A DNA stretch of 64,000 bases from Plazaster borealis (taxonomy: Eukaryota; Echinodermata; Asteroidea; Forcipulatida; Labidiasteridae): contig CM037469.1 of assembly GCA_021014325.1 (NCBI GenBank), positions 17,941,701-18,005,700 on the forward strand, given 5' to 3'. Below the pieces are notes generated by a model. That model had not been told where the DNA came from. It saw only the letters and a program-made list of their open reading frames with translations, and ran no database searches. A program made the translations under genes and the position numbers. Positions within the stretch are counted from its first letter, which is position 1; each line of letters opens with the position of its first letter. Positions 1-11,508 of this stretch are shown here, piece by piece.

Positions 1-497
1 TTTCACGTCCACTGCCATGTACAAACAATACATTATGCATAGTCGCATGTATTTATTGTGGATTGTCCATGGCGTATGCAAAAGTTTTGTATATTTTTCG
101 TTTTGAAACGACATTCTAAAAAATATCTTCAGCGAAAATCAGGCCTTGCAACTTTTAAAACTTCAATCACATTTAACCTATAAGTATTATTTCAGTCCAT
201 TCTGGTTTACCTTAGTACTGTCAATTTGTCATTGCCAGGCACTAACATTCAATCAATTCACAGTTATTAGATGGGACCTAGATACAGATATGAAGACGAT
301 ACAAATAAGTCGATCAATCAGTTCAACTAGTTGACAGGCATCAGGTGAATTCCTGCTCCACGTAGATGACATTGAATGGTCAGACAGTAGGAGGGTTGAC
401 TGTGTACTGTGAAGATGCATTCACCACATGATATCATATGTCGGGCTGGCGCATAGCTTATCAATCATTCCCAACAAAAGTGGATAATATTGAATGT

Positions 498-514
498 CAG
501 ACAGTAGGAGGGTT
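498..514. repeat. Short TTAA-ended repeat terminus, copies at 385-397 and 502-514
   Basis: The 13-mer cagtaggagggtt occurs at 385-397 and 502-514, each preceded by attgaatg and a tcaga stretch, so a ~117 bp unit is tandemly repeated here. Further copies lie at 1260-1272 and, with one change, 13195-13207, in the last intron of each AIFM2-like copy. The reverse complement reads (TT)AACCCTCC, like the end of a piggyBac-type element, but no full element was found. Confidence 0.5.
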
Positions 515-803
515 AAGATAGTGACTCTAATTTCACACGCACGTACGTTTGACATCAGCCTCAAAGGCTACAGGGAAATAGACTGTCTCCTTTGCAGTGA
601 TGTAGCGTTATACTCGTTGTACGCATACAGGGAACCCAACACCAAGGAAAATGCAAATAATCCATATACATTTTTTAAAATACTTTAAAAACAAGTGTTC
701 TGTTAACGTCTACAGAATAAGACTGAGATCGGGAAAACTACAGACTCAGAATCCCACAAATCGCATGGTCGTACCCTTCTAGGTTAAAACAAACAAATTT
801 AAC

Positions 804-3800
804 TCAGAGATAAGTCTCATTGGGCACTTTCTGTTTCATCTCGCCCCAATATCTTTGAAGAAAGAGATGCTCGCTCTTGATTTTTCTTGACAGGAAGGAG
901 CCGAAGACCCAGTTTCCTATCTGGAACATGCCACCGTTGCGTCCAATTGGTAGGATAATCAATGCTCCCGCTGTCAAATGGGAAACAAAATTACCAAATC
1001 AGTTTCCTATTATGCAACAGACACAACCAGTTTGGTCTAAAAACAGGATATCATTTGAAATATAGAAAATAATTAATACCATACAAAATTATGGCACCAA
1101 CTAACCTACTACTTTTGGTAAAGTTTGCCATCCATCAATCTGAAACCATTCAGGTTGAGTTTGATGGCACAACTTTGCATTAACCATAAAGCCTTGCCGG
1201 GTGCCATTATAGTTAATAAATCATTCAAAAACAACAGCAGACCATGTTAGATGGTCAACCAGTAGGAGGGTTATTATAGACGAATGTTTACAATAGTACA
1301 ACAGGTGAGATGATAGGATTCTGTCTTTGTCGATACAAGTATGGAATTTAGCACACAGTCAAGAGGACTCCGACTGTGGCACAATTCTGTGATGGCCCTA
1401 TATAGCTAGCCAAATATCTTTATCTTAATATTATTATGATAAAGATGATTGGCTCTAGGGCCATCACAATATTTTGACAAATAGATGAAATAGCCTGTAG
1501 TTTTCACAACTTTCAAAATGGCTGCCATTGCTTGTTTTTCTAACTAAACATTTTCAAAATTCAAATCTGCGATGGCCCTATAGCAAAATATCTTTCTCAT
1601 GACATGTCCTCTTGCTGTCAAATTCCATCAAAGGCAAAATTCCCCCTACTTCTTCTCCTCTGCCCCACTACAATGGTAGTTGATGAAGATATTACTCACG
1701 TTTTTTCCAGCTTTTAAGACCTTTCCTCTCGACGCTATACCATATATTATCAGCAACTAATTCTCCCTGGTAACCGGCCACGTAGGCCATCTTGGCTGCG
1801 CTAGTTTCACAGCAGTCCCCGATTGCGAAGACGTCTGTTAACCCTTCTACTTGGAGGTACTCATTCACCCTGAGATACCCACGCTCTGTCATACTGCTTT
1901 CTGGAATGTAAAAATAATCACAAAAAAGATTGGTATTTTTAATTGTAGTCTAGTAGCAACCTATGCACCATTTTGATCCCAGTGCTGCATACTCATAAGA
2001 AGGTGAGATGCTAACCCTCTTCTACAGGGAGGATCATCCACTGTAGCGTACAGTATGGGTTTTTTATTATTTTTATTATTATTAAATACTCCCTCATGCA
2101 AGTTTCTGATTCATAACATAAGGCGAGGACCCCTAGTGCATTGTAATGTGTGTACATAGTAAAGTACGAGTTGCAATCTCCTATCATATAAAGTGATGTA
2201 CACAAATAAAAATGCAATCTACTAGCAAACTGAGCGCCAAATTGTTTCCCGTGCCTAAGGAGTTGAAATGTTAAAGGAATTCTGCAGTCCCAAAACATGT
2301 GTAATAAAGAAAGTGACAATGACTGGGTTGTCTTACGCAGTGACATAAGAACCTGTGCAACCTGTGTGCTATTTTGCTGCCGGTGCTGCATACATCTAAG
2401 GAGTTGAGATGTTTAGGGAATTACTAGTAAGTCCCAAAACATGTGTAGTTTAATAAATTAATTTTCATAATAAAAAAATGACGATGATTGGGTTATCTTA
2501 CGTAGTGACGTAGAGTACGCGGATGAATTGCATGGCTGGCCGATGCATACGATGGCAAGATCAGCCTCGATCTCAGTCCCTTTGTCGGTCTTTAGAGTAC
2601 ATTTGGAAGATCCATCGCTGGGGATGTCGTCGAGATTAGTTACCTTCTCGCCTGAATAACAAATATTGCCAAACAAATATGGATAGTTTTCAGCGAGACA
2701 GGTTTTAAGATGTGATGGTACGAAATGTCATAGGCCTATGCATTGACAATTCAGTATTTTGCCTTTCACTCGATAAAAAATTAGCTATTTTTAAAATTGA
2801 AAAAGCAGCCAAAAGTCTCAATTATAGCTCAAACTTGTATTATTCATCAACAATTGAACTGCCAACGGTAAACCAATTTTAAAGAAAGTATCTATTCTAA
2901 CTATATTTAATTTTTAAAAACTTTTTATTTTACCTAGAACTAGTTTGACTCCCTTGGCTACGAGTTGGTCCCTGACTCCATCTCTGAAAACAGACCTTAG
3001 CTCACCCTCGACGAGGTAGTCTCTAGAGTGAACTACAGTTACGGACTTCTCGGGGTAGTCGGTGGCAATCTCACCCGCCATTTCAAGCCCTACGGCCCCA
3101 CCACCGATGACCACAATCTCGTTGGCCGACTTGACCTTCATGAATGTAACAAAAATAATAATAAATACAAATAAAAAACCCATAGATTATAGAAGGAAAG
3201 ATTAAAACGTTGTAATTCCTCACGGGGAAGTTAAAATGGCCCGACAACTGTTTGCTTAAACAATACAAACAATGAATTTTGAAAATTGGTTTATATAAAA
3301 ATAAAGAAAAATGAATTTCAAAAGTTGTTTAAGACTTTGTTAAAGGCCCCAACACTTTATATACTTTATGGTAGTTACGTTTCAGCTTCCCTAATCCAAG
3401 TAATTTATTTACAAGCTTTAGTGCACTGGTAAGGGGTGGTGCCACAGTGTCTGCTTGCTTAGGGTTGATTGTGTGTAAAGGTATAAAATGGAGAACCGAG
3501 AAAAAAATGACAGGGTTTTTAGGAAAGCTGGTTTTTAAACTGAAGAGGCTACATACAAACTATTTGAAATAAAAAAATGCAAGGGACAACTTAAATGTTC
3601 ATCTTATCCAACCTTCTGCAACATGGCTGTATACTGTGAGACGTAGACATCGGTGTCCTCCCCACCCTCGATGTTACCGGGAAACGGTCCCTGGCTCCCC
3701 GTTGCAATGATCAGATAGTCGTAGCTGATCGACTCGCCTCCAGACAGGTGCACCTCCTTCGAGTTTACATCGATCGACTCAACGGTTCCGCGTTTGAAAC

Positions 3801-4438
3801 TCTCGCCGAACGCAGGCTCGTATGGAATAAACGTTTTTCCGGCGAGGCCTTCGAATATCAAAATGAAAGACAAGATTAGTTTTACCCCAAATATTATTCA
3901 TGATGGAGCAAATTTTGACACTGCAACGTTTTTTCCAAAGTGAAGATTCATGAATAGGAACATACAGAGAATTAAACCTGTCTGAATAAACTGTGTAAAC
4001 TGTACTTGCATAAATGTTGTCAAACAAAACCTATTGATTTGCACGGTTAAACCTTTGAATAATGAAGCTTAATTTGTGAGAAATGTTGATGGTTTGGGTA
4101 ACGACACTATGCAAGGCTTTGAAATAATTTTCCCTGCGCAAAATCCAAGTTTTCTTTTGAATTGCGATCATGATGTCTTCTTTGAAAACGCAAGCTCTTG
4201 GTGGCGCACAATATTGTGGACCCCTATAACCTCCACTGTTTAAAAAATCACCCATCCTCTTACCGACTTCAGTACAGGAGCGTAGCGCTGCTAGGCAGTG
4301 ATGGAAAGCCTCCTTTGGGTCAATTAGGGTCAGCTGACATTTCCCAAGGAGTTTATTGGCCGCCGTAATACCACCGTAGCCACCGCCGACTATGACGACC
4401 CGTTTGTTCTGCAGCTCGACGCTATGAGAACTTCCCAT
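804..4438 (-). CDS. AIFM2: AIFM2/FSP1-like NAD(P)H:quinone oxidoreductase, copy 1 (6 exons, 376 aa)
   Basis: Exons on the minus strand: 4438-4264, 3848-3613, 3135-2934, 2651-2502, 1900-1700 and 970-804 (stop 806-804), joined in phases 1,0,1,1,1 into one frame of 376 codons; human AIFM2 has 373. The family is a flavoprotein that reduces coenzyme Q and vitamin K with NAD(P)H at membranes and suppresses lipid peroxidation. Visible: MGSSHS start, a classic N-myristoylation signal; FAD-binding GGGYGG (18-23); ATGS motif in exon 2; NAD-binding GGGAVG (148-153); GDC motif with Asp283. Residues equivalent to human Glu156, His174, Asp285, Lys355 and Phe360 are present (Glu155, His173, Asp283, Lys353, Phe358). 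The start was chosen for the myristoylation motif and its match to copy 2; an AG acceptor-like site 17 bp upstream suggests an untranslated 5' exon. Exon 2 uses a weak donor (GTTGGA). No frame break is seen. The C-terminus is four residues longer than in copy 2 (NETYL in place of K). No AATAAA appears near the stop. Confidence 0.93.
1390..1471. repeat. Fold-back repeat in intron 5 of AIFM2-like copy 1
   Basis: The arms begin and end TGTGATGGCCCTA / TAGGGCCATCACA and continue through a second paired block (TATCTTTATC / GATAAAGATG) around an AT-rich loop. A related single arm (gcgatggccctatag) lies at about 1567-1581. This is likely a small non-autonomous element or a remnant of one. No coding potential. 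Confidence 0.6.
1950..2460 (-). repeat. Imperfect tandem repeat in intron 4 of AIFM2-like copy 1, including duplicated exon-4 edge
   Basis: The unit (roughly 130-180 bp, about three imperfect copies) contains 'gtgctgcata', 'aaggagttgagatgtt', 'cccaaaacatgtgta' and, at 2315-2345, a near copy of the real exon-4/intron-4 junction at 2502 (minus strand CTGC followed by GTAAGA). The intron therefore carries a decoy donor almost identical to the true one. The related array in copy 2 (13535-13890) shows the repeats predate the gene duplication. The ORF here is a by-product of this repeat. Confidence 0.65.
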
Positions 4439-5063
4439 TTTGATTTCAACGCTAGAAAGAGATACCAAAATACACCATTATTGATAATAATATCGAGGGC
4501 TGCTGTTTCCATCGATATCACATGTCGCATTTGAGATAACATGCACCATTCCTTGCAGAGTCACAGTCGGTTGTTTTGCGCCCGCAGTTGGTCAGTCGGG
4601 TTTAGCGCCGGTCACCATTACAAAAATCCTTTTAGTAGTTGTTTAAGTTGAAGCTGCCTTTCAAAGCTCGTTCGTTGCCAGCCTGTTTTATACTGGCCAA
4701 CATACCTTTATTCAAAGGCAGTGACGTAAACCGGTGGGGCGGGGCATCGCCTTGATCCCCTCTTCAATGAGATCGAAGGAAAAATATACTAGGATTTGTT
4801 TGGCTGTTAGCTTCATATTTCCATGGTTTCTCACATGAGACATATAGGGAGCGTGCACACAGCAGACAGCCGACAATTTGAGCTCATTGTCCTTGTTGTA
4901 TCTCTGGACACAGATAACGCGTTGGCCAAATTGTAGACTTTCCTTTAGGCAATACACTATAATGCGCTGTTAGAAACCATAAGTATCTTATAACATGCCC
5001 CAATGCTCTGAATCTATAAAAGAAAGAAAAAATAATGGTGTTCGGACCAACTGGGCCAAGATG

Positions 5064-5207
5064 GACCCCCCAGTACTGATGAAGCCACAGTTTTGTTTAC
5101 CACTTTGCAAAAGAATGAGAAACCATTGTGTCTCTGCTCAACAATCGAAAGTTGAAGCACTTAACCAATGCAGTAAACAAACCGTGACGTCATCGGTACA
5201 GGGGTCT
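5064..5207. repeat. Fold-back element family J, copy 1
   Basis: Inverted ends of about 30 bp (gacccccCAGTACTGATGA... and ...CATCGGTACAGGGGTC) enclose the internal gtttacc / ggtaaac arms. The right arm carries a perfect TGACGTCA. A second copy is at 21334-21492, where both arms carry TGACGTCA. A family A element starts four bases later. Confidence 0.7.
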
Positions 5208-5210
5208 AGC

Positions 5211-5563
5211 AAAGGTATCGTACACGTTTGGTATTGACTCAAAACAAATATTAGCATAAAAACTTACTTGGTAACAAGCAACGGAGAGCTGTTGATAGTA
5301 TAAAACATTGTAGGAAACGACTCCCTCTGAAGTAACGTAGTTTTTGAGAAAGAGGTAATTTCTCACTAAAATAATAAAAACTTCTTGCAAGAAGTTTTTA
5401 TTTCTATCTGAAAGCACACAAATTTGTACAACAACGGTGTTTTTTCTTTCATCATTTTCTTGCAACTTCGATGACCAATTGAGCCCAAAATTTCCCCATG
5501 TTGGGATACACCAAGTGAGAACACTGGTCTTTGACAATTTCCAAACGCGTTCAGTGCCTTTAA
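5211..5563 (-). mobile_element. TTAA-type MITE family A, copy 1
   Basis: About 353 bp, in the orientation opposite to the copy at 12201. Inverted ends read AAAGGTATCGTACACGTTTGG and CGCGTTCAGTGCCTTT; the right flank is TTAA. The centre holds the palindrome aaaacttcttgcaagaagtt. Short ORFs here (YLFLKNYVTSEGVVSYN-like peptides) recur in every copy and are products of the repeat, not genes. Confidence 0.85.
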
Positions 5564-6754
5564 GCGTAAATAACAATTGCGCAAAAGTCAGAGTTAACTT
5601 TAATCTATGCAACATTCTGCTGACACGTTAAAAACCCATCATGATTTTCATAAAAATATCTTCCATGTCACCAATGGGCTTCCGTACATTTCTAGCTCTT
5701 GATCTCGGTATGCATTAACATACCATGCGTTATTATACTAACCTATGACACGGGATGCTAACTGATACACGCTGCAAACGTGTGGCTAGCCCCACTCCCC
5801 TTATTCACGAGTCGGGCAGCCATCTTGTTTTATACCCAGACTACAAGCTTGTATTTGTCAGCAAAGTCATGCTTACTATGGAAACCATACCATTTTGTCA
5901 GTTGGCAAGGTCAACCTCGATTAAAATAATGGCAATGCTTTTGGTTGAATTAAAATTATAATTTCAAAAAAGGTTGTTTAAATGTCTTATGTATTGATAT
6001 GTTAGGAATACGAGATGGTGTTGTTAACTAGTGAAACAGTCTCAGCTCGACATTTAAATTGCCGAAAATGAGCGGGAAAACCTGATATCATAAGCATCGA
6101 TGTATAGTATGTACCAGTATGATTAACCCTCCTGTCAACAACTATTTGCATTGCCCTTGTGGAATAACAAACTCGAATCGTCTGATTTATTATAATTTAA
6201 ACAAACACGCTGAAAGACTAAACATTATGTTTAGCGTATAGTCGAACATGGACTTTGGAATGTAGACCCAGCTACACTATTTCATATGGGCACACGTCTG
6301 CATAAGCGTGTACTCACTTGACATCTGATAAAGCAAGAACCAAATTATATGATAGATGACCTTCCACGCATGCGGATTTCCTGTTTAAAATAGTTATCTA
6401 CAGAAAACCTACTGCAGATTTTATTTCTTCCTTTTATTTAATAAAAACAAGAACAACGCCTATATCAGCCATACTATTTTCTATTCTCCATTGAGAAAAA
6501 AACCCAAAAATCCAAAACACCGATGCAGTTAATAATAATTATAGCATCGAATCATATCATCACTTATTCTTTATCATGACCTTAAAAAAAGTGCAGATGC
6601 TAAGCTTGTTTATAGTTACAACATGGTTACGGGCAGTGAAGAGTGGCCCCGGGACGCACTTTTATGGATGGTCTCTACCTCCGGTGTCTCGGGATCACGA
6701 GGCACCGCAAGCAGGATGCACCAAAACAGCAGGAAAGTAGACTACACAAGTCAC

Positions 6755-7262
6755 GCGCATAAATTATTCGAACTTGCGGGACCAAATCGTAGTTTATTGC
6801 AATGCAAATTATATATGTTGTTGGGAATGTACTACTAAGTGATAAACAATATGAAAGTAAAACCAATTCAACAAAATAACGAAGAAAACCCGAGAATAAG
6901 ATTTGACTTCCGTTTCCGGTTACTTGAACAAAACTAAGAATGCAGCCCACTGAAGGGCATGTTGCCATTAAACCTATGTGATAGACGCACACACTCGGGC
7001 GTGATTGGCAAATGGGGTTTCTAACAATAAACATCCTCGTGCCAAGTTTTAATTTTGTGTAAATGTTAATTTGAACAAAATGTATTATACATACAAATTT
7101 AATTTTTTTTTAAACATGGGTATTTTTATTTTCAAGAATTTGTAAAAGTGTAATTTTAAAAGATTTGATTTCATAGAAAAATATATAGTCTTCGGTGTTT
7201 TTGTTTGTGTTTTTTTCAATATGCGCGAGACTTGCACAGTCTATAGTAATCGGTGAGCCATG
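6755..7262. repeat. Dispersed ~400-500 bp repeat family K, copy 1
   Basis: Diverged homologue of 26505-26885. Shared anchors in the same order are ttcgaactt..gggacc, ...aagaaaaccc.agaataaga.ttgac, tccgtttcc, ttcaagaatttg, agaaaaatat and gcgcgagacttgc. There are no obvious terminal repeats and no coding frame. It may be part of an older element or a segmental duplicate. Confidence 0.6.
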
Positions 7263-7325
7263 ACCTCGGTTGACCTCATCACTGTTGCTTCAATAGAGTA
7301 ATCCTCACTGAAGAGGTCAAGGTCA
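7261..7325. promoter_or_regulatory. Cluster of four perfect AGGTCA nuclear-receptor half-sites (DR4 + DR0)
   Basis: Reading the minus strand, 7276-7271 and 7266-7261 are AGGTCA repeats with a 4-base spacer (DR4, the geometry used by TR/LXR-type RXR heterodimers). On the plus strand 7314-7319 and 7320-7325 are adjacent AGGTCA copies, which also create TCAAGGTCA (7317-7325), the extended half-site of ERR/SF-1-type receptors. The cluster is about 2.8 kb upstream of the ATG of AIFM2-like copy 1. Function is inference; the motif match is exact. Confidence 0.5.
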
Positions 7326-8212
7326 CGTCTTCCGGTTACACTTAAAATTCAATATTATATTAACCTTTCCTTTAGCCACTGATTAGGTGAAGTAAACACT
7401 CACGCAAAATAGATACAAATTTTAAAATGTATTTATTTACATATGTATGAATGTATTTTGTCTTCGGGGTGTTGTGGTGTTGGGGTGTTTACGAAGCCGT
7501 TGGGATACTCGACTGCTGTAGGCCCATTCTCTGTATATTGAGAAAGGACAAACAGCAGTGTGTACGGTTGATAGCCGTTTCAGTTGAATACACTTGATTA
7601 TTCATTGGATATGCACGTCTATAGTTATTGTATAGGAAAAGGACCGTGTAGGGGCCTATAGGAATTTGTTGAAATACATTCACTGGAGAGATTTCATTTT
7701 CATGTGACTGTTGAAACTGTTTTGACAAATGAAGTCGTGGTATTTGAATCGCATGCTTTTTTTGATTGAATTGGTTTATTTAAAAAACATTCAATGAAAA
7801 CAGCTCGAAGGCTGATAAATCATGAATTAACATCTGATAAAAATTGTTAAAAGCTTATTAACCACCACGTATAGAATTGTTTTTTAATTGCAAGCACATT
7901 TGTAGGGTTCATTGACAAACAATTATTTGGGTAATTCAGGCCTTGAATTACACAGAGGTCATATAAAGGCCATGCCCCCTGCTGCCCTGGTCTTTGCCTC
8001 GGTGCCCCTTCAAAAGTCCCAAAGATTTCCCAATGGAAGTACCTTTTGCACACTGAAAATTGCCTTGCCCTTTCAAAGATGAAATCCCAGGCGCTAGTTA
8101 TAATTTATTCGAGAATTGTGTTCGAGGTGAAAATGTCCCGGGGTCGAGTCACAAATGCACTATACTAGTGACTCATATCACTATGCATTTATTTATTTAT
8201 AAATTATACTGT

Positions 8213-8475
8213 CACCGTACAGTGATAAATTGTGGCCTCACGTTTTGCATAGTTATTTATCTAGTGCAAAGGGCCAACTATAACTCTCGGTTGAGTGGAT
8301 TTTTGTTAATAGTACATAAAATGTACTTCTAGTGCTTTGTGAAATCGAGCAGCTTTAACAGTCACTGTAGAAGAATTTTCTTCCTCCATGGTAGAAGTAA
8401 GATTTTTAAATGGCATGCACCGTACAGTGATAATTGTGGCCTCACGTTTTGCATTACCTAGTGCAAAAGGCCAAA
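8213..8475. repeat. Direct repeat of a ~60 bp segment (8213-8275 and 8418-8475)
   Basis: Both copies contain caccgtacagtgataa, ttgtggcctcacgttttgca and ctagtgcaaa..ggcc. The first has a short insertion after tgca. The spacing is about 205 bp. No function is visible. Confidence 0.6.
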
Positions 8476-9372
8476 TTGGCACGCACTGATTCATGGTTAA
8501 GATTATTAGCTAACATGAGGTCTGACCTAGTACCATTTACAGACCTCTCTAATACTCACACAAACCAACTACAGTTTGTCCAAGAAAAGGGAACAGGAAA
8601 GTGCCAGGCACAAGAAGACTTCGACGGTGTTTTAAAATTTTCAATGGCACGTAGCTCAGAAACCCAAAACAAGGAAATCAGCTAATCAGAGTGAAAGTTG
8701 CATGGCTGGATGCTTCAAGTGCCTGAAGCAAATAATGAATGCATGGCCACAGTAGTACAGAACTCACCATGCTAACATACGTACTAGAGGTCGATTTGTC
8801 AATTTGAGGCTAGAGAAGGATTGTGTAAAATAAGTGTTTTATTCTACGCAAAAGCCTAACACGGTTATTAAATGCCACAGAGCAAGGTATAATTCTACCT
8901 ATACATGGTAATACATACCGTGGGTTTAACTGAAGAGTGCAGCAGTGGTGCCCAGACGTTTTACGTGAGTACAGTCCAGCAATCACCGCAGACAACAAAC
9001 CGAAGACCCAGGCGACTGCCTAGTGCATGCTATGGTGTGTGACATGTACGTTTAAACCAAAATGGTGGAAAACAATTCCATGTTTGGCCTTACCCGTCGA
9101 AGAATGATTCAGCAAAATCAATACAGGTTCCGTTTATTTGCAATTTCTTACAAGTACAGGTACATGCTGTACAGTACATGTATGTATTCGACGTGATCAT
9201 GAATGGTTCTGTTGTCAGAGACCGAACCTAAGGTCACCACATTTCATTATGCTAATGAGACGTTGCAGCAAAGCAGAGAGCGTATAATGTAGGAAGGTTT
9301 TAAAGCGTGTATTGAAAAATCATACAACCTTGAGTAGACACTGGAATTGCCATTGCTGTTTGGTTATATAAC

Positions 9373-9765
9373 ATAAAGGAATCGTACACGTTTGGTAATT
9401 GGAGCCTATTGTTTGTTTCAATCCTATATAGTTGTAGATATATACCATAAAACTAACCTGGGAAACTTTCATTTCAAAAGATGGTAACGATTTTGAGATA
9501 TTGCCGAAAATCTGTAGCGGTTTGACCACGCAGAGGACTTAATCTGCTATTGGAATACACACTCTGAGAAGCGTTACGCGTAACGCATGTTAGATTCAAA
9601 TGTTTTGGGGGATAAAAAGTGCTATTTTCCCATAACAGCAGTAATTCGAAGTGAAAAGTTTCTCACAATGCATTAAACTATCCAAAGCTACTGTACTTCG
9701 TCCCAAGTTAGTTTTTATTGCCATTAATTATCAGAGTCATTATCAAACGTGTACGATGCCTTTAA
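9373..9765 (+). mobile_element. TTAA-type MITE family B, copy 1
   Basis: It starts taaaggaatcgtacacgttt and ends acgtgtacgatgcctttaa, about 393 bp. The middle has the family B palindrome region (tctgagaagcgttacgcgta...). Its right TTAA is also the left TTAA of the family C element at 9762. Confidence 0.8.
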
Positions 9766-10114
9766 AGGGTGTGTACAACATTGGTAAGAATGAAAATACA
9801 AATGCTCACAGATTTGCACATAACTCAAATGGTATAAAGATGGTCATGGTAGAAAACTTCCCTTGAAATAGTTTTGCTTGAAATGCCATAGTTTTTACGA
9901 AATGAGTAAAATAATAGTATTTATCCTGCAGGATAAATTCCGATGTTTGAAAAAAAGTTAAAACACATAAGGGGTTTTTTCCACTGTTTTCTCATGACTC
10001 CGAAGACCGATTTAGCTTAAACTTGCACAGGTTTGTTATTTCATGTATATGTTGGGTCACATCAAGTTTGGATACAGGTCTTTGGCAATTACCAATGTTG
10101 TACACACCCTTTAA
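9762..10114. mobile_element. TTAA-type MITE family C
   Basis: Inverted ends TTAAAGGGTGTGTACAACAT and ATGTTGTACACACCCTTTAA are near-perfect over about 25 bp. The centre (about 9922-9939) is the perfect palindrome tttatcctgcaggataaa. Length is 353 bp. Same plan as families A and B, but different sequence. Confidence 0.85.
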
Positions 10115-11070
10115 GTTCATGTTCATGTACGCCTGTTCGTCTTCTCTGTTTTTGTTAATAGTGGAAACTGTTACTTTGCTCCCACGTTTAACAAAAACAG
10201 ATAGCCTTTTGATTGTAATGAACATAAGAGAAGGGCTATGCTTAATATCACGTGATTAACCCACATGGGTGCACCAAAAGCTCACATTTTGCTTCAAAGC
10301 AACCAAAATTCCATATTTTCAAAATTACTCAAACAATATTTAAAAGTCTCTCAGCCTCTTGAAAACAACACCTCAAATATGTTTTCTGACAACAGAACTT
10401 TTTGTTTTTTTCTTTTCAATTTTTGGTAGGTTAGCCGGAATTAGTATTTGAGCTAAGAAGTCATCCAAAATAAAATAAAAAACACCCAGAAAGAGTAACC
10501 CCACGTCCTGACTCGATCTTCGAAAAAATGACCCGCCACTTTTCAATGGGGCTATTTAGGGGGGCTATGTGTACCCAAAATTCTCCAGGTTGAAAGTCAA
10601 CACCCCCAGGGGCACAATATTGGACCGTTTTTCAACAATCGATGTTGTTTGTTCAAAATAATGCATTCCACCCTTAATCTGAAAAAATTATAATTATTTA
10701 CTCATCCCCTGTATAACCCCCGCCCCCGCCCCCACCATGATAACGCATAGGTTATTGCGTTTATACTTTCGATGTTTATTATTTGTTGGCTGTCACCTTT
10801 GTAACTTTTCAATGGTTGTATAATAGTCTGTCACTGTGTGTAATTAGTCCCATTAATCTTGTTATAGTACCGGTTCATGTTTTTTGTTTACTTCTTTCTA
10901 TTTTACAAATATATCTTATTGTGTTTTTATTGTAAGATGCACACTGGAAAACAATGTTCATGTTATTTTTAACGTGACGTTTTTAATCAATTGAATTGAA
11001 GTATGTATTACACATTCAGATAATATGTACATTAATTCATTAAAACCCCCAATCCATTGACCAATCTATA

Positions 11071-11210
11071 TTAAAGGGACACGTTGCTTTGGATCGGGCG
11101 AGTTGGTCTATCAAAAGCATTTGTAACCGTTTGTAGAAAGACGTTATAAAAGTAGAATACAATGATCCACACAAATATGTCTCGAAATTGCGTGGTTTTC
11201 CTTTCACACA
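11071..11210. mobile_element. TTAA-type MITE family F, truncated copy
   Basis: It starts TTAAAGGGACACGTTGC and matches the first ~135 bp of the fuller copy at 58497 (ttggatcgggc, gatccacacaaatat, tgtggttttcc-like block). It breaks off in a CA-rich stretch. Confidence 0.6.
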
Positions 11211-11340
11211 CACACACGTCCTCCTGATGTTGGGTTCCCTGTTTGGCTATAATGATTATAACGCTGATTCAAAGCATGTGATACAGTCTGTTTCTCTGGT
11301 AACCTTAACTGTTATATCATGCTATATAGGGCAGAGGATA

Positions 11341-11475
11341 CCCCCCCCCCCCCCATTGTTCCCACACTTTAATACACTATTTTCCTCTTGTACAGAAGTA
11401 CCCCCCCTAAAATGCTCTAAAGAATTCCTGAGATTCCCATAACACAATAAAGACACAATGGCAGGGGGGGGGGGG
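11341..11475. repeat. Homopolymer C and G tracts
   Basis: A run of C at 11341-11354 and a run of G at 11465-11475 flank a short AT-containing stretch. Similar mononucleotide runs occur at 14240-14252, 17334-17345, 31147-31158 and 50371-50405 (long T tract followed by G tract). They are low-complexity and prone to assembly error. Confidence 0.8.
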
Positions 11476-11508
11476 TTACACCATGCCCCATATCGAGCAC
11501 CAGATAAA

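Noticed and set aside
2011..2391. 126-aa minus frame and its relative at 13628-13840
   Set aside because: The similarity comes from the intron 4 tandem repeat and copied exon edge. The true exons splice across it.
4439..4468. Longer N-terminus for AIFM2-like copy 1
   Set aside because: It would remove the myristoylation start MGSSHS, has no counterpart in copy 2, and crosses a likely splice acceptor.
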